The notes: generated by a model from the letters alone, not told the origin. Counted from the stretch's first letter, positions 43,018 to 52,466 are shown. The stretch is DNA of 52,787 nt from Pseudomonas fuscovaginae SE-1 (GCF_000364705.1 NZ_AQOH01000004.1:1-52787); one strand, 5' to 3'. Translations and numbers: made by a program.

Positions 43018-44408
43018 CTATCGACCACCAGATCCAGGTGGTACTGATCGACGACGATCCCCACCTGCGCCAGGCCCTGAGCCAGACCCTGGATCTGGCC
43101 GGTCTGAAGATCCTGCCGCTGGCCGAGGCCCGTGGCCTGGCCGCGCGCATCGAGCGCGACTGGCCGGGCGTGGTGGTCAGCGATATCCGCATGCCCGGCA
43201 TGGACGGCATCGAGCTGCTCAACGAACTGCACGCCCAGGATCCGGAACTGCCGGTGCTGCTGATCACCGGCCACGGCGACGTGCCGCTGGCGGTCCAGGC
43301 GATGCGCGCCGGCGCCTATGACTTCCTGGAGAAACCCTTCGCCAGCGATGCCCTGCTCGACAGCGTGCGCCGCGCCCTGGCCCTGCGCCGCCTGGTGCTG
43401 GACAACCGCAGCCTGCGCCTGGCCTTGAGCGATCGCCAGCAACTGGCAACCCGCCTGCTCGGCCACTCGCCGCAGATGCAGCGCCTGCGCGAGCAGATCG
43501 GCGCCCTGGCGGCGACCAAGGCCGACGTGCTGATCCTCGGGGAGACCGGCGCCGGCAAGGAAGTGGTCGCTCGCGCCCTGCACGACCTGTCGAGCCGCCG
43601 CAACGGTCCGTTCGTGGCGATCAACGCCGGGGCCCTGGCCGAGTCGGTGGTGGAAAGCGAACTGTTCGGCCACGAACCGGGAGCGTTCACCGGCGCGCAG
43701 AAACGCCGGATCGGCAAGTTCGAGTTCGCCAACGGCGGTACCCTGTTCCTCGATGAAATCGAAAGCATGAGCCTGGATGTCCAGGTCAAGCTGCTGCGCC
43801 TGTTGCAGGAGCGGGTGGTCGAACGTCTGGGCGGCAACCAGTTGATCCCGCTGGATATCCGCATCATCGCCGCGACCAAGGAAGACCTGCGCCAGTCCGC
43901 CGACCAGGGCCGTTTCCGCGCCGACCTGTATTACCGCCTGAATGTCGCGCCGCTGCGCATCCCGCCACTGCGCGAACGCGGTGAAGATGCATTGCTCCTG
44001 TTCCAGCATTTCGCCGACGAAGCCAGCAGCCGCCATGGCTTGCCGCCCCACAGCCTGCAACCGGCGCAACGGGCGCTGCTGCTGCGCCATGGCTGGCCGG
44101 GCAACGTGCGCGAACTGCAGAACGCCGCCGAACGCTTCGCCCTTGGCCTGGAGCTGGCACTGGACAACAGCGCCCCGGAAAATCTCGATGCGCAGATCGC
44201 CATCGGCAACGGCGGCAGCAGCCTGAGCGAACAGGTCGAGCACTTCGAAAAATCGCTGATCGCCGCCGAACTGGCGCGCTCCCACAGCTCCCTGCGCAGC
44301 CTGGCCGAGGCCCTTGGCATTCCGCGCAAGACCCTGCACGACAAGCTGCGCAAACACGGCCTGAGTTTCGACAGCGGCAGCCACGGCGGCGGCGAGGAGC
44401 TCGAATGA
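43014..44408 (+). CDS. dctD: sigma-54-dependent response regulator of the DctD type
   Basis: A 464-residue regulator. The receiver domain has the acidic pair DDD at 13-15 and the phosphorylated Asp57 (SDIRMPGMDG). The AAA+ domain carries Walker A GETGAGKE at 176-183 and the sigma-54 contact loop GAFTGA at 223-228. A Fis-type helix-turn-helix sits near 430-460 (SLRSLAEALGIPRKTLHDKL). With DctB it should activate sigma-54 promoters of C4-dicarboxylate transport genes, probably dctA elsewhere in the genome. No such promoter was seen within this window. Confidence 0.88.
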   Translation: MTIDHQIQVVLIDDDPHLRQALSQTLDLAGLKILPLAEARGLAARIERDWPGVVVSDIRMPGMDGIELLNELHAQDPELPVLLITGHGDVPLAVQAMRAGAYDFLEKPFASDALLDSVRRALALRRLVLDNRSLRLALSDRQQLATRLLGHSPQMQRLREQIGALAATKADVLILGETGAGKEVVARALHDLSSRRNGPFVAINAGALAESVVESELFGHEPGAFTGAQKRRIGKFEFANGGTLFLDEIESMSLDVQVKLLRLLQERVVERLGGNQLIPLDIRIIAATKEDLRQSADQGRFRADLYYRLNVAPLRIPPLRERGEDALLLFQHFADEASSRHGLPPHSLQPAQRALLLRHGWPGNVRELQNAAERFALGLELALDNSAPENLDAQIAIGNGGSSLSEQVEHFEKSLIAAELARSHSSLRSLAEALGIPRKTLHDKLRKHGLSFDSGSHGGGEELE

Positions 44409-44430
44409 ATCACACCACTGAGGTCACTGC

Positions 44431-44886
44431 ATGAACCGCGACAGCCACTATCTGGAATCCATCCTGCACCACGACATTCCCCTGACACGCGAGATGGGGC
44501 TCAAGGTCGGCGGTTGGGAAGGCGGGCAACTGCGCCTGTGGCTGCCGCTGGAGCCCAACGTCAACCACAAGAGCACCATGTTCGGCGGCAGCCTGTATTG
44601 CGGCGCGGTGCTGGCCGGCTGGGGCTGGCTGCACCTGAGCCTGCACGAGGCGGGCATCAGGAACGGGCACATCGTCATCCAGGAGGGTCAGATCAGCTAC
44701 CCGCTGCCGGTCACCGGCGATGCCGAGGCGATCTGTGCGGCCCCGGACGAGAAGGTCTGGAAAAAATTCCTGGCGACCTACCAGCGCTACGGCCGGGCGC
44801 GGCTGACCCTGGAAAGCCGGATGATGAATGCCGGCAGCGAAGAGGAGGCCGTGCGCTTCAGCGGCCAGTACGTGCTGCACCGCTGA
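44431..44886 (+). CDS. hot-dog fold thioesterase (YiiD C-terminal type)
   Basis: A 151-residue protein with a hot-dog thioesterase pattern: HHDIPLTREMGLKVGGWEGG, PLEPNVNHKSTMFGGSLYCG with the conserved HKSTMFGG helix start, and a central strand pattern to the end. Such proteins are annotated as putative thioesterases; the acyl substrate is unknown. ATG 44431 follows dctD by 22 bases with GAGG seven bases upstream, so it may be read through from dctBD. A REPIN-like element follows the stop. Confidence 0.8.
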   Translation: MNRDSHYLESILHHDIPLTREMGLKVGGWEGGQLRLWLPLEPNVNHKSTMFGGSLYCGAVLAGWGWLHLSLHEAGIRNGHIVIQEGQISYPLPVTGDAEAICAAPDEKVWKKFLATYQRYGRARLTLESRMMNAGSEEEAVRFSGQYVLHR

Positions 44887-44913
44887 AATCCCCTACGCGG
44901 GAACACCACCATC

Positions 44914-45013
44914 CTGTGGGAACCGGCTTGCTGGCGATCGCGATTTTGCAGGCGCCATAGTCAGTGGGAGATGGCCGCCTTTTGGCGGATCGCCAGCAAG
45001 CCGGCTCCCACAG
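44914..45013. repeat. REPIN-like inverted pair of REP sequences
   Basis: Two near-identical 26-base copies in opposite orientation: ctgtgggaaccggcttgctg... at 44914-44939 and its reverse complement at 44988-45013, with one mismatch near the start. The motif GTGGGAgCCGGCTTGCTGGCGAT is typical of Pseudomonas REP families spread by RAYT transposases. The pair lies between convergent genes. Confidence 0.85.
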
Positions 45014-45049
45014 TCAATACTCCCCTGGATCAGAAACACAGCCATGTGC

Positions 45050-45892
45050 TCAGGCCCGTGGCAGCTTCGGCAACTGCGCCCGCCAGGGCGCCTGCTCAGG
45101 CAGCGCCAGGAAAAACGGATTGAGCAGCGATTCACGCGCCGGGTAGCTGAAACGCTCGCCGCCCAATTCCAGCACTTCGCCGCCAGCCCCCTCCAGCACT
45201 CCTTGGGCCGCCGCCGTGTCCCACTGGGAAGTCGGAGCCAGGCGCGGATAGAAATCCGCCGCCCCCTCGGCCAGCAGGCAGAACTTCAGCGAACTGCCGA
45301 TATTCGCCAGCTCCAGCTCACCCAGGCTGGCGCTCAGCCCGGACAGCAGCTGTTCCTGCTCGGGGCTGGAATGCCGACGGCTGGCCACCACGGTGAACGA
45401 ACCATCGGCCGGCGGCTGCGTACGCACCCGAATCGGCTCGGGCGCCAGGCCGCTGTCCGCACGCCAGGCACCCAGGCCACGGCCACCGAAATAGCAGCGG
45501 CCACTGGTCGGCATCGAAACCACGCCAAACACCACCCGCCCCTGCTCGATCAGGGCGATGTTCACGGTGAACTCCTCACTGCCGGAAATGAACTCCTTGG
45601 TGCCGTCCAGCGGGTCCACCAGCCACCAGCGCTGCCAGCCGGCACGCACCTCGCGGGGAATGTCGGCGTCCTCCTCGGACAGCACCGGCACATCCGGTGC
45701 CAGCGCGGTCAGACCGGCGACGATCAGGTGATGCGCCGCCAGGTCCGCCGCCGTCACCGGCGACGCATCGGCCTTGTCCATCACTTCGACATCTGCCCGC
45801 CAGAACGGCAGGATCGCCTCGCCGGCCCGGCGCGCCAGTTCGATCACCGGGGCCAGGAACGGATGCGGCAGATTCACAAACGGATCACTCAT
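45050..45892 (-). CDS. cysQ: 3'(2'),5'-bisphosphate nucleotidase
   Basis: A 280-residue enzyme of the inositol monophosphatase superfamily that removes phosphate from PAP/PAPS, protecting sulfate assimilation. Metal-binding motifs are SEED at 72-75 and DPLDGTKEF at 93-101, with a later WDTAAAQGVLEGAGG segment. It overlaps the upstream nudE gene (ATGA) on the same strand, the usual Pseudomonas pairing. Confidence 0.92.
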   Translation of the reverse strand: MSDPFVNLPHPFLAPVIELARRAGEAILPFWRADVEVMDKADASPVTAADLAAHHLIVAGLTALAPDVPVLSEEDADIPREVRAGWQRWWLVDPLDGTKEFISGSEEFTVNIALIEQGRVVFGVVSMPTSGRCYFGGRGLGAWRADSGLAPEPIRVRTQPPADGSFTVVASRRHSSPEQEQLLSGLSASLGELELANIGSSLKFCLLAEGAADFYPRLAPTSQWDTAAAQGVLEGAGGEVLELGGERFSYPARESLLNPFFLALPEQAPWRAQLPKLPRA

Positions 45893-46455
45893 GGTTGAAA
45901 CACTCCACGCTGGGTCAACAGGTCACGGGCCAGATACAACGCCGCCAGCGCACGGCCCTCGGTGAATTGCGGGTTCTGCGCCAGGCCGGAGAGCTCGCGC
46001 AGGTTCACCCGGTCGACCCGCATAGGCTCGGGCTCGTCACCCTCAAGACGTTCTTCATACAGGTCACTGGCCAGGACCACCTGGATCTTCTGGCTCATGT
46101 AGCCCGGCGACAAGGACAACTCGGTCAGGTGCTCCAGTTGCCGGGCACCGAAACCGGCCTCTTCCTTCAACTCCCGCTCGGCCGCCGCCAGCACGTCCTC
46201 ACCTGGCTCGATCAGCCCCTTGGGCAACGACAGCTCGTACTCATCGGTACCGCCGCAATACTCCTCGACCAGCACCGCATGCTCGGCGTCGAGCATCGCC
46301 ACGATCATCACCGCGCCGTAGCCGGCGCCCTTGCCCACCAACCGTTCGTAGGTGCGCTCGACACCGTTGGAGAAACGCAACTGGACCTGTTCGACACGGA
46401 ACAGACGGCTGCTGGCGACGATTTCACGGGCAAGTACGGTGGGTTTCTGGCGCAT
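45889..46455 (-). CDS. nudE: ADP compounds hydrolase NudE (Nudix)
   Basis: A 188-residue Nudix hydrolase. The Nudix box GLIEPGEDVLAAAERELKEE followed by AGFGA matches GX5EX7REUXEEXGU. NudE cleaves NADH, Ap3A, Ap2A and ADP-ribose type compounds. It is divergent from the HAD nucleotidase gene across 89 bases and precedes cysQ with overlap. Length and context support NudE rather than the closely related NudF. Confidence 0.9.
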   Translation of the reverse strand: MRQKPTVLAREIVASSRLFRVEQVQLRFSNGVERTYERLVGKGAGYGAVMIVAMLDAEHAVLVEEYCGGTDEYELSLPKGLIEPGEDVLAAAERELKEEAGFGARQLEHLTELSLSPGYMSQKIQVVLASDLYEERLEGDEPEPMRVDRVNLRELSGLAQNPQFTEGRALAALYLARDLLTQRGVFQP

Positions 46456-46544
46456 GACGGCTCCTGAGCGTTAACGGGTTACTATACCGTGGCTTTTCCG
46501 ATTGTCTGTGTCGGATATCCTTTTTCCCGGTCGAGAAGTTTTCC

Positions 46545-47207
46545 ATGCCCTCATTACCCTGGCGCGACATCGATACCGTTCTGCTGGACATGGACGGCAC
46601 CCTGCTCGACCTGCATTACGACAATCACTTCTGGATGGAGCACCTGCCGCGCCGCTACGCCGAGCTGCACGGCGTCAGCCTCGCCATGGCCGAGGCGGAG
46701 CTGGGTGCATTGTTCCGGGACAACGCCGGCCAGTTGCAATGGTACTGCCTGGACTTCTGGAGCGAAGAGCTCAAGCTGCCGGTGCGCGAGCTGAAGCTGG
46801 AAACCGCGCACCTGATCGCCCCGCGGCCGGACGCCGACACCTTCCTGGCGGCGATCCGCCAGGCAGGCAAGCGGGTGATCATGATCACCAACGCCCATCG
46901 CGATTCGTTGTCGCTGAAGCTGGAGCGGATCGAGCTGGCGCCCTACTTCGAGCGCCTGATCAGTTCCCACGACTACGGCTTCGCCAAGGAGTCCCCGCAG
47001 TTCTGGGACGCGCTGCAGGCCGATATCGGCTTCGACCCGGCACGCAGCCTGTTCATCGACGACACCCTGCCGATCCTGCGCAGCGCCCGCCGCTTCGGCG
47101 TCGCGCACCTGCTGGCGGTGCGCGAGCCGGACAGTCGCAAGGGGCCCAAGGACACCGAGGAGTTTGCTGCGGTAGGCGACTATAGGGAATTGATCACTGA
47201 CCTGTAG
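46545..47207 (+). CDS. yrfG: HAD-family GMP/IMP nucleotidase (YrfG-like)
   Basis: A 220-residue HAD phosphatase. Motif I DMDGTLLDL is at 15-23, motif II is ITNAHR and motif III/IV is in the SHDYGFAKESPQFW and FIDDTLPIL segments. The long N-terminal LHYDNHFWMEHLPRRYAE is typical of YrfG, which dephosphorylates GMP and IMP. The nudE-yrfG divergent arrangement is the usual gammaproteobacterial one. Confidence 0.88.
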   Translation: MPSLPWRDIDTVLLDMDGTLLDLHYDNHFWMEHLPRRYAELHGVSLAMAEAELGALFRDNAGQLQWYCLDFWSEELKLPVRELKLETAHLIAPRPDADTFLAAIRQAGKRVIMITNAHRDSLSLKLERIELAPYFERLISSHDYGFAKESPQFWDALQADIGFDPARSLFIDDTLPILRSARRFGVAHLLAVREPDSRKGPKDTEEFAAVGDYRELITDL

Positions 47208-47264
47208 AAGACGGCGGTGCGGCGAGCCGGCCTGCCAGTAAAGCTTGGGCGTATTCAAGGGCCC

Positions 47265-47290
47265 CTTCGCCGACAAGCCGGGCTCCTACA
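47265..47290. repeat. REP-like half-site
   Basis: ttcgccgacaagccgggctc followed by ctacag resembles the Pseudomonas REP consensus (CGCCGGCAAGCCGGCTCCTAC) with two differences. A degenerate opposite half may lie at 47210-47236 (gcgagccggcctgcc). It sits between convergent genes, like the pair at 44914. Confidence 0.65.
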
Positions 47291-47299
47291 GGTTTCGTA

Positions 47300-47740
47300 T
47301 CAAGCGGGAATACGCAGCGTTTGCCCCGGATAAATCTTGTCCGGATGTGACAACAGCGGTTTGTTGGCCTCGAAGATCCGGTTGTACTGGTTGGCATCGC
47401 CATAAACCGCCTTCGAGATGGCGCTCAGCGTGTCACCCTTTTTCACCACGACGAACCGCGCCGCCGGCACCACTGGCCCGCTGACCGTGATCTGGTCGTC
47501 GACGCTGCCGATACCGGCAATATTGCCCAGCGCCAGCAGGACCTTTTCCTTCTCCTCCTGGCTGGCCACCGTTCCCGTCACCGTGACCTTGTCGCCCGCC
47601 ACCGTGGCCTGGACATTCGGGTTGCCCAGACCGACCCCGGCGATATGCGCCTTGAGTTGCTCGCCGGCATTGACATTGCCCGGAGTCAGCAGGTCGAGCA
47701 GCTTCTCGCCCGCCTCTTTCACGAAGCTCAGGATACTCAT
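47300..47740 (-). CDS. BON-LysM domain protein (Kbp/YgaU-like)
   Basis: A 146-residue protein. Residues about 25-85 form a BON domain (GLGNPNVQATVAGDKVTVTG) and about 95-144 a LysM domain (VVKKGDTLSAISKAVYGD...IYPGQTLRIP). This is the layout of E. coli Kbp (YgaU), a cytoplasmic K+-binding protein; a LysM peptidoglycan role is less likely without a signal peptide. I chose ATG 47740 with AAGGAGAAGGA just upstream; the frame is open to 47821. It is divergent from the LysR gene. Confidence 0.9.
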   Translation of the reverse strand: MSILSFVKEAGEKLLDLLTPGNVNAGEQLKAHIAGVGLGNPNVQATVAGDKVTVTGTVASQEEKEKVLLALGNIAGIGSVDDQITVSGPVVPAARFVVVKKGDTLSAISKAVYGDANQYNRIFEANKPLLSHPDKIYPGQTLRIPA

Positions 47741-47878
47741 GGTTCCTTCTCCTTGATGGGTGATATCCAGACGCGAACCACTGGACCGGGCACGTCTGCG
47801 ACAGGTTCCGGACAGACCCATGACTCAGCGTAGCCCAACCGCGCTAGAATCCCGGCCTGGACCGCGCCTGGAGCGACG

Positions 47879-48766
47879 ATGGATATCAAACAGCTTAAAT
47901 TCCTGATTGCCCTGGACGAGACGCGACACTTCGGCCAGGCGGCGGCGCGCTGCCATATCACCCAGCCGACCCTGTCCATGCGCCTGCGCAACCTGGAGGA
48001 AGAGCTCGACCTGCAACTGGTCAACCGCGGCCAGCGCTTCGAGGGTTTCACCGCGCCCGGGGAACGAGTGCTGGCCTGGGCCCGCACCGTGCTGGCCGCC
48101 TACGACGGCCTGCAGGCCGAAGCCGCCGCCTGTCGCGGCAACCTGATCGGCACCCTGCGCCTGGGCGTGGTGCCGCTGTCGAACTTCGATCCGCTGCACC
48201 TGATGCAGCGCCTGCACGCCGAACATCCGGACCTGCGCTTCGAACTGTCGTCCCTCAGCTCCGAACAGATCCTCGAACAACTGGCGAGCAACCGCCTCGA
48301 TCTCGGCGTGTCCTATCTGGATCGCCTGGACACCGAGCGCTTCGACGCCCTGCCCCTGAGCGAAACCGCCATGGGCCTGCTCTACGACCAGCGCTTCTTC
48401 GACTTCGGCGAACAGCCGCTGAGCTGGCAAGCGCTGACCGAGCTGCCGCTGGGCATGCTCACCAGCGGCATGCACTTTCGCCAATCCATCGATCACAACT
48501 TCCACAGCCGTGGCCTGAATCCGCAACCCCTGCTGCAGACCGATGCCGTTCATCAATTGTTGCAAGCCGTGAATGGAGGCCTGTGCTGCGCGATCATGCC
48601 GCTCAACAGCGGCCTCGAAACCCTGACAGACCACTTGAACCTGCAACCGATCGAAAATGCGCGGACCCTGGCCAACCTGGGCCTGATCATGCGTCGGGGA
48701 GCACCGCGTTCGGCCCTGGCCGAAGCCTGCTTCACGCTCTATCAGAAATCGTCAAGCGCACCTTGA
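47879..48766 (+). CDS. LysR-family transcriptional regulator
   Basis: A 295-residue regulator. The N-terminal winged helix-turn-helix covers about 1-60 (LKFLIALDETRHFGQAAARC...PTLSMRLRNLEEEL), with the substrate-binding domain beginning near 90 (IGTLRLGVVPLSN). The effector is unknown. It is followed by fdhD and the FdhF/YdeP-like gene on the same strand after 94 bases and is divergent from the LysM gene, so either could be its target; control of the fdhD operon is my preferred reading. Confidence 0.88.
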   Translation: MDIKQLKFLIALDETRHFGQAAARCHITQPTLSMRLRNLEEELDLQLVNRGQRFEGFTAPGERVLAWARTVLAAYDGLQAEAAACRGNLIGTLRLGVVPLSNFDPLHLMQRLHAEHPDLRFELSSLSSEQILEQLASNRLDLGVSYLDRLDTERFDALPLSETAMGLLYDQRFFDFGEQPLSWQALTELPLGMLTSGMHFRQSIDHNFHSRGLNPQPLLQTDAVHQLLQAVNGGLCCAIMPLNSGLETLTDHLNLQPIENARTLANLGLIMRRGAPRSALAEACFTLYQKSSSAP

Positions 48767-48860
48767 TCGATATCATCTATCGGCGGATCAGTACTAGCGA
48801 TTAGACGTGACCTTTTGCCGCGCCTAATCTTGGCACTGTACATTTCGCCGGTAATCCTCC

Positions 48861-49700
48861 ATGCACGCCAAGCCAGACGGCTGCGCGATTCCTGTCACCA
48901 CGGCAGCCGCGCCGGCCGCCAGCCAAAGCTACCAGTACAGCGACCTCGATCATCACGAAGCCGCTGAGACCTCCCTCGCCGAAGAAGTCGCGCTGGCCAT
49001 CGCCTACAACGGCATCAGCCAGGCCGTGATGCTGGTCACGCCCACCGACCTGGAAGACTTCATCGTCGGTTTCAGCCTCGGCAGCGGCATCATCCAGGAC
49101 GCCAGCGAACTCTACGACCTGAAACTGACCAGCAATGGCTCGGCCCATTACGCCGAAGTGGAGATTTCCAGCCGCGCGTTCTGGAGCCTCAAGCAGCAGC
49201 GCCGCCAACTGGCCGGCACCAGCGGCTGCGGCCTGTGCGGCGTCGAGGCGCTGGAGCAGGCCCTGCCGGAGCTGAACGTACTGCCCGGCGCGCCGCTGCC
49301 GCCAGCCGACTGGCTGCTCGACCTGCGCCAACGCATCAGCGCCTTCCAGCCCCTGGGCCAGCACTGCGGTGCCGTGCATGCCGCGGTGTTCATGAACGAT
49401 CAGGGCGAACTACTGCTGGGCCGCGAAGACATCGGCCGGCACAACGCCCTCGACAAGCTGATCGGTGCGCTGATCCGCCAACGGATACCGACCGCCGGCG
49501 GCGTGGCCATCGTCACCAGCCGCTGCAGTCTCGAGCTGATCCAGAAAGTCCTGCGGGCCGGCATCCAGACCCTGGTCAGCCTGTCGTCCCCCACCGGACT
49601 GGCGCTGCAATGGGCGCGCCGGCACAACCTCAACCTCATCCACCTGCCGCAAAAAAGTGCGCCGCGGGTCTATAGCCCTGCGATGGAGAATCCTGCGTGA
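48861..49700 (+). CDS. fdhD: formate dehydrogenase accessory sulfurtransferase
   Basis: A 279-residue FdhD protein, which transfers sulfur from IscS to the molybdenum cofactor of formate dehydrogenase-type enzymes. The mobile-loop cysteines are Cys123 and Cys126 in SGCGLCG, and the cofactor-binding region has GREDIGRHNALDK and SRCSLELIQK. Its stop overlaps the GTG start of the downstream molybdoenzyme (GTGA), which is thus the likely client. Confidence 0.93.
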   Translation: MHAKPDGCAIPVTTAAAPAASQSYQYSDLDHHEAAETSLAEEVALAIAYNGISQAVMLVTPTDLEDFIVGFSLGSGIIQDASELYDLKLTSNGSAHYAEVEISSRAFWSLKQQRRQLAGTSGCGLCGVEALEQALPELNVLPGAPLPPADWLLDLRQRISAFQPLGQHCGAVHAAVFMNDQGELLLGREDIGRHNALDKLIGALIRQRIPTAGGVAIVTSRCSLELIQKVLRAGIQTLVSLSSPTGLALQWARRHNLNLIHLPQKSAPRVYSPAMENPA

Positions 49701-52045
49701 GCAATCATAATCAAGCCGATCAGACCCCTACCCCCCGCTACAAGCCCTACAGGGGTCCGGCCGGCGGCTGGGGTGCGCTGATCAGCGTGGCCCAGGCTTG
49801 GTTGACCAGCGACAACGCGCTGAAGAACATCCGCATGATGCTCAAGACCAACCAGAATGGCGGCTTCGACTGCCCCGGCTGCGCCTGGGGCGACTCGCCG
49901 GAAAGCGGCATGGTCAAGTTCTGCGAGAACGGTGCCAAGGCCGTCAACTGGGAAGCCACCAAGCGCCGGGTGGATGCCGCGTTCTTCGCCAAACACAGCG
50001 TCAGCTCGCTGCTCGAGCAGTCCGACTACTGGCTCGAGTACCAGGGCCGCCTGACCGAGCCGATGAGCTACGACCCGGCCAGCGACCGCTACAAGCCCAT
50101 CAGTTGGGACGCGGCCTACGCGCTGATCGCCAAGCATCTGCTGAACCTCGACAGCCCCGACCAGGCCGAGTTCTACACCTCGGGCCGGGCCAGCAACGAG
50201 GCGGCGTACCTGTATCAGTTGTTCGTCCGGGCCTTCGGCACCAACAACTTCCCCGACTGCTCGAACATGTGCCACGAGGCCAGCGGCGTGGCCCTGGCGC
50301 AGAGTGTCGGAGTCGGCAAGGGCACCGTGACCTTCGACGACTTCGAACACGCCGATGCGATTTTCGTCTGGGGCCAGAACCCCGGCACCAACCACCCACG
50401 GATGCTCGAACCACTGCGTGAAGCGGTCAAGCGCGGCGGCCAGGTGGTCTGCATCAACCCGCTCAAGGAGCGTGGCCTGGAGCGTTTCCAGCATCCGCAG
50501 CACCCGCTGGAAATGCTCACCAACGGTGACAAGCCGACCAACACCGCCTACTTCCGCCCGGCCCTGGGCGGCGACATGGCCATGCTGCGCGGCATGGCCA
50601 AGTTCCTGCTGCAATGGGAGCGCGAAGCCCAGGCGGCGAACGAACCGTCGGTGTTCGACCATGACTTCCTCAACGAACACACCGCCAACGTACTCGACTA
50701 CCTGGCCGCCATCGACGACACCCCGTGGGATCGGATCGTCTCGCAGTCGGGCCTGACCCTGGCCGAGATCGAGCAGGCGGCGCGGATGTACGCCAAGGGC
50801 AAGAACGTCATCATGTGCTGGGCCATGGGCATCACCCAGCACCGCCACTCGGTGGCGACCATCCAGGAAATCGCCAACCTGATGCTGCTGCGCGGCAACA
50901 TCGGCCGACCGGGTGCCGGCCTATGCCCGGTACGCGGCCACAGCAACGTGCAGGGCGACCGCACCATGGGTATCAACGAGCGCCCACCGGTGGCCCTGCT
51001 CGACGCTCTGGAACGCCGCTTCCAGTTCAAGGTCCCGCGCAGCAACGGCCACAACGTGGTCGAGGCCATCCACGCCATGCTCGACGGCCGCGCCAAGGTG
51101 TTCATCGGCCTGGGCGGCAACTTCGCCCAGGCCACCCCGGACAGCCCGCGGACCTTCGAAGCGCTGCGCAACTGCGAACTGACCGTGCAGATCAGCACCA
51201 AGCTCAACCGCAGCCACCTGACCCATGGCAAGGAAGCGCTGATCCTGCCGTGCCTGGGCCGTACCGACATCGATATGCAGGCTGAAGGCACCCAGGCGGT
51301 GACCGTGGAAGACTCGTTCAGCATGGTCCACGCCTCCAACGGTCAACTGCAACCGCTGTCCAGGCACATGCGCTCGGAACCGGCGATCATCGCCGGCATC
51401 GCCGCCGCGACCCTCGGTTCGCACCCAGTGGACTGGCACTGGCTGGTCGGCGACTACAACCGTATCCGCGACCTGATTGCCGACACCATTCCCGGCTTCA
51501 AGGACTTCAACCAGCGCCTCGAACATCCGGGTGGTTTCTATCTGGGCAATACAGCTGGCGCACGGCGCTGGAACACGCCGTCAGGCCGGGCGAACTTCCG
51601 CTCCAACAGCCTGCCGAACGACCTGATCCACGAGCTCACCCACGCCACCGGGAAAAAGCCGGACCTGATCCTGCAGTCGATGCGCTCCCACGACCAGTAC
51701 AACACCACCATCTACGGTCTCGACGATCGTTATCGTGGGGTCAAGGGCCAGCGCGAAGTGCTGTTCGTCAACGAAGCGGACATCATCCGCCTGGGCTTCA
51801 AGCCGGGGCAGAAGGTCGACATCGTGTCGCTCTGGGAAGACGGTCGCGAGCGCCGGGTCAAGGGTTTCACCCTGCTGGCCTTCGACATCCCCGCCGGCCA
51901 GGCCGCCGCCTACTACCCGGAAGTGAACCCGCTGGTACCGCTGGAAAGCGTCGGCGAAGGCAGCCATACCCCGACCTCCAAGTTCGTCGCAATCTGCCTG
52001 GAAAGGGCCAAAGAGAGCAGCCTGATCCTTGCCCAGGCCAGTTGA
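49697..52045 (+). CDS. FdhF/YdeP-type molybdopterin oxidoreductase
   Basis: A 782-residue enzyme of the family called oxidoreductase alpha (molybdopterin) subunit, which includes E. coli YdeP. The N-terminus has CPGC at 59-62 with a third Cys at 76, not a full four-cysteine [4Fe-4S] motif of classical FdhF. Cys188 and Cys192 (DCSNMCHEASG) lie where formate dehydrogenases carry the molybdenum-ligating Cys/Sec. Later segments TSGRASNEAA, WGQNPGTNHPRM and GHSNVQGDRTMG belong to the cofactor-binding domains, and the C-terminal about 640-782 is a dinucleotide-binding beta-barrel. The substrate is not established in the family. GTG 49697 has GGAG seven bases upstream. Formate dehydrogenase activity is not assured. 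Confidence 0.88.
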   Translation: MSNHNQADQTPTPRYKPYRGPAGGWGALISVAQAWLTSDNALKNIRMMLKTNQNGGFDCPGCAWGDSPESGMVKFCENGAKAVNWEATKRRVDAAFFAKHSVSSLLEQSDYWLEYQGRLTEPMSYDPASDRYKPISWDAAYALIAKHLLNLDSPDQAEFYTSGRASNEAAYLYQLFVRAFGTNNFPDCSNMCHEASGVALAQSVGVGKGTVTFDDFEHADAIFVWGQNPGTNHPRMLEPLREAVKRGGQVVCINPLKERGLERFQHPQHPLEMLTNGDKPTNTAYFRPALGGDMAMLRGMAKFLLQWEREAQAANEPSVFDHDFLNEHTANVLDYLAAIDDTPWDRIVSQSGLTLAEIEQAARMYAKGKNVIMCWAMGITQHRHSVATIQEIANLMLLRGNIGRPGAGLCPVRGHSNVQGDRTMGINERPPVALLDALERRFQFKVPRSNGHNVVEAIHAMLDGRAKVFIGLGGNFAQATPDSPRTFEALRNCELTVQISTKLNRSHLTHGKEALILPCLGRTDIDMQAEGTQAVTVEDSFSMVHASNGQLQPLSRHMRSEPAIIAGIAAATLGSHPVDWHWLVGDYNRIRDLIADTIPGFKDFNQRLEHPGGFYLGNTAGARRWNTPSGRANFRSNSLPNDLIHELTHATGKKPDLILQSMRSHDQYNTTIYGLDDRYRGVKGQREVLFVNEADIIRLGFKPGQKVDIVSLWEDGRERRVKGFTLLAFDIPAGQAAAYYPEVNPLVPLESVGEGSHTPTSKFVAICLERAKESSLILAQAS

Positions 52046-52466
52046 CCCCAGCCGCCCTGGCGTTCGACCCACTGTCGTCCCGGGGCATTGCCACCGCGCC
52101 CTACTGTGGCCAATATGCGCCCGCGCCGTGCACTCCACGCTGGCAGGCGAGCCCGGAGCATTGCCCGCCTGTGCGGGCCTGCTCAACCGGGTCGGCAGTG
52201 CCTACCTGGGCAACCGGCAACAGTTGTACGGTATGGAAAAACGCTGGGGCACATCGGCATCCTGGAAGCGGCGTCAGCCTCTTCCAGAGCGCGCGGAAAT
52301 GGCGGGGTTCAAGTAGCCTGAGACCGCCTGAAATCAACTAAGTTCCTCATACAAATCAGTAAGTTACCTTTTTGTATACACGTCGTGCTATTCGTCGGAT
52401 TTCCGTTGTAAGCACGCTGTCACAAGCCTCAGGATCGCGCCGTCATCCCTAGGAGGCTCCTCTCAC
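52046..52466. other. intergenic region with no supported gene
   Basis: A 421-base gap between the molybdoenzyme and the glycine-zipper gene. Open frames here are short, mutually overlapping and without ribosome binding sites or family-like sequence. The last 100 bases are A/T-rich (cctttttgtatacacg) and probably hold the promoter of the next gene; AGGAGG at 52451-52456 is its ribosome binding site. Confidence 0.6.
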
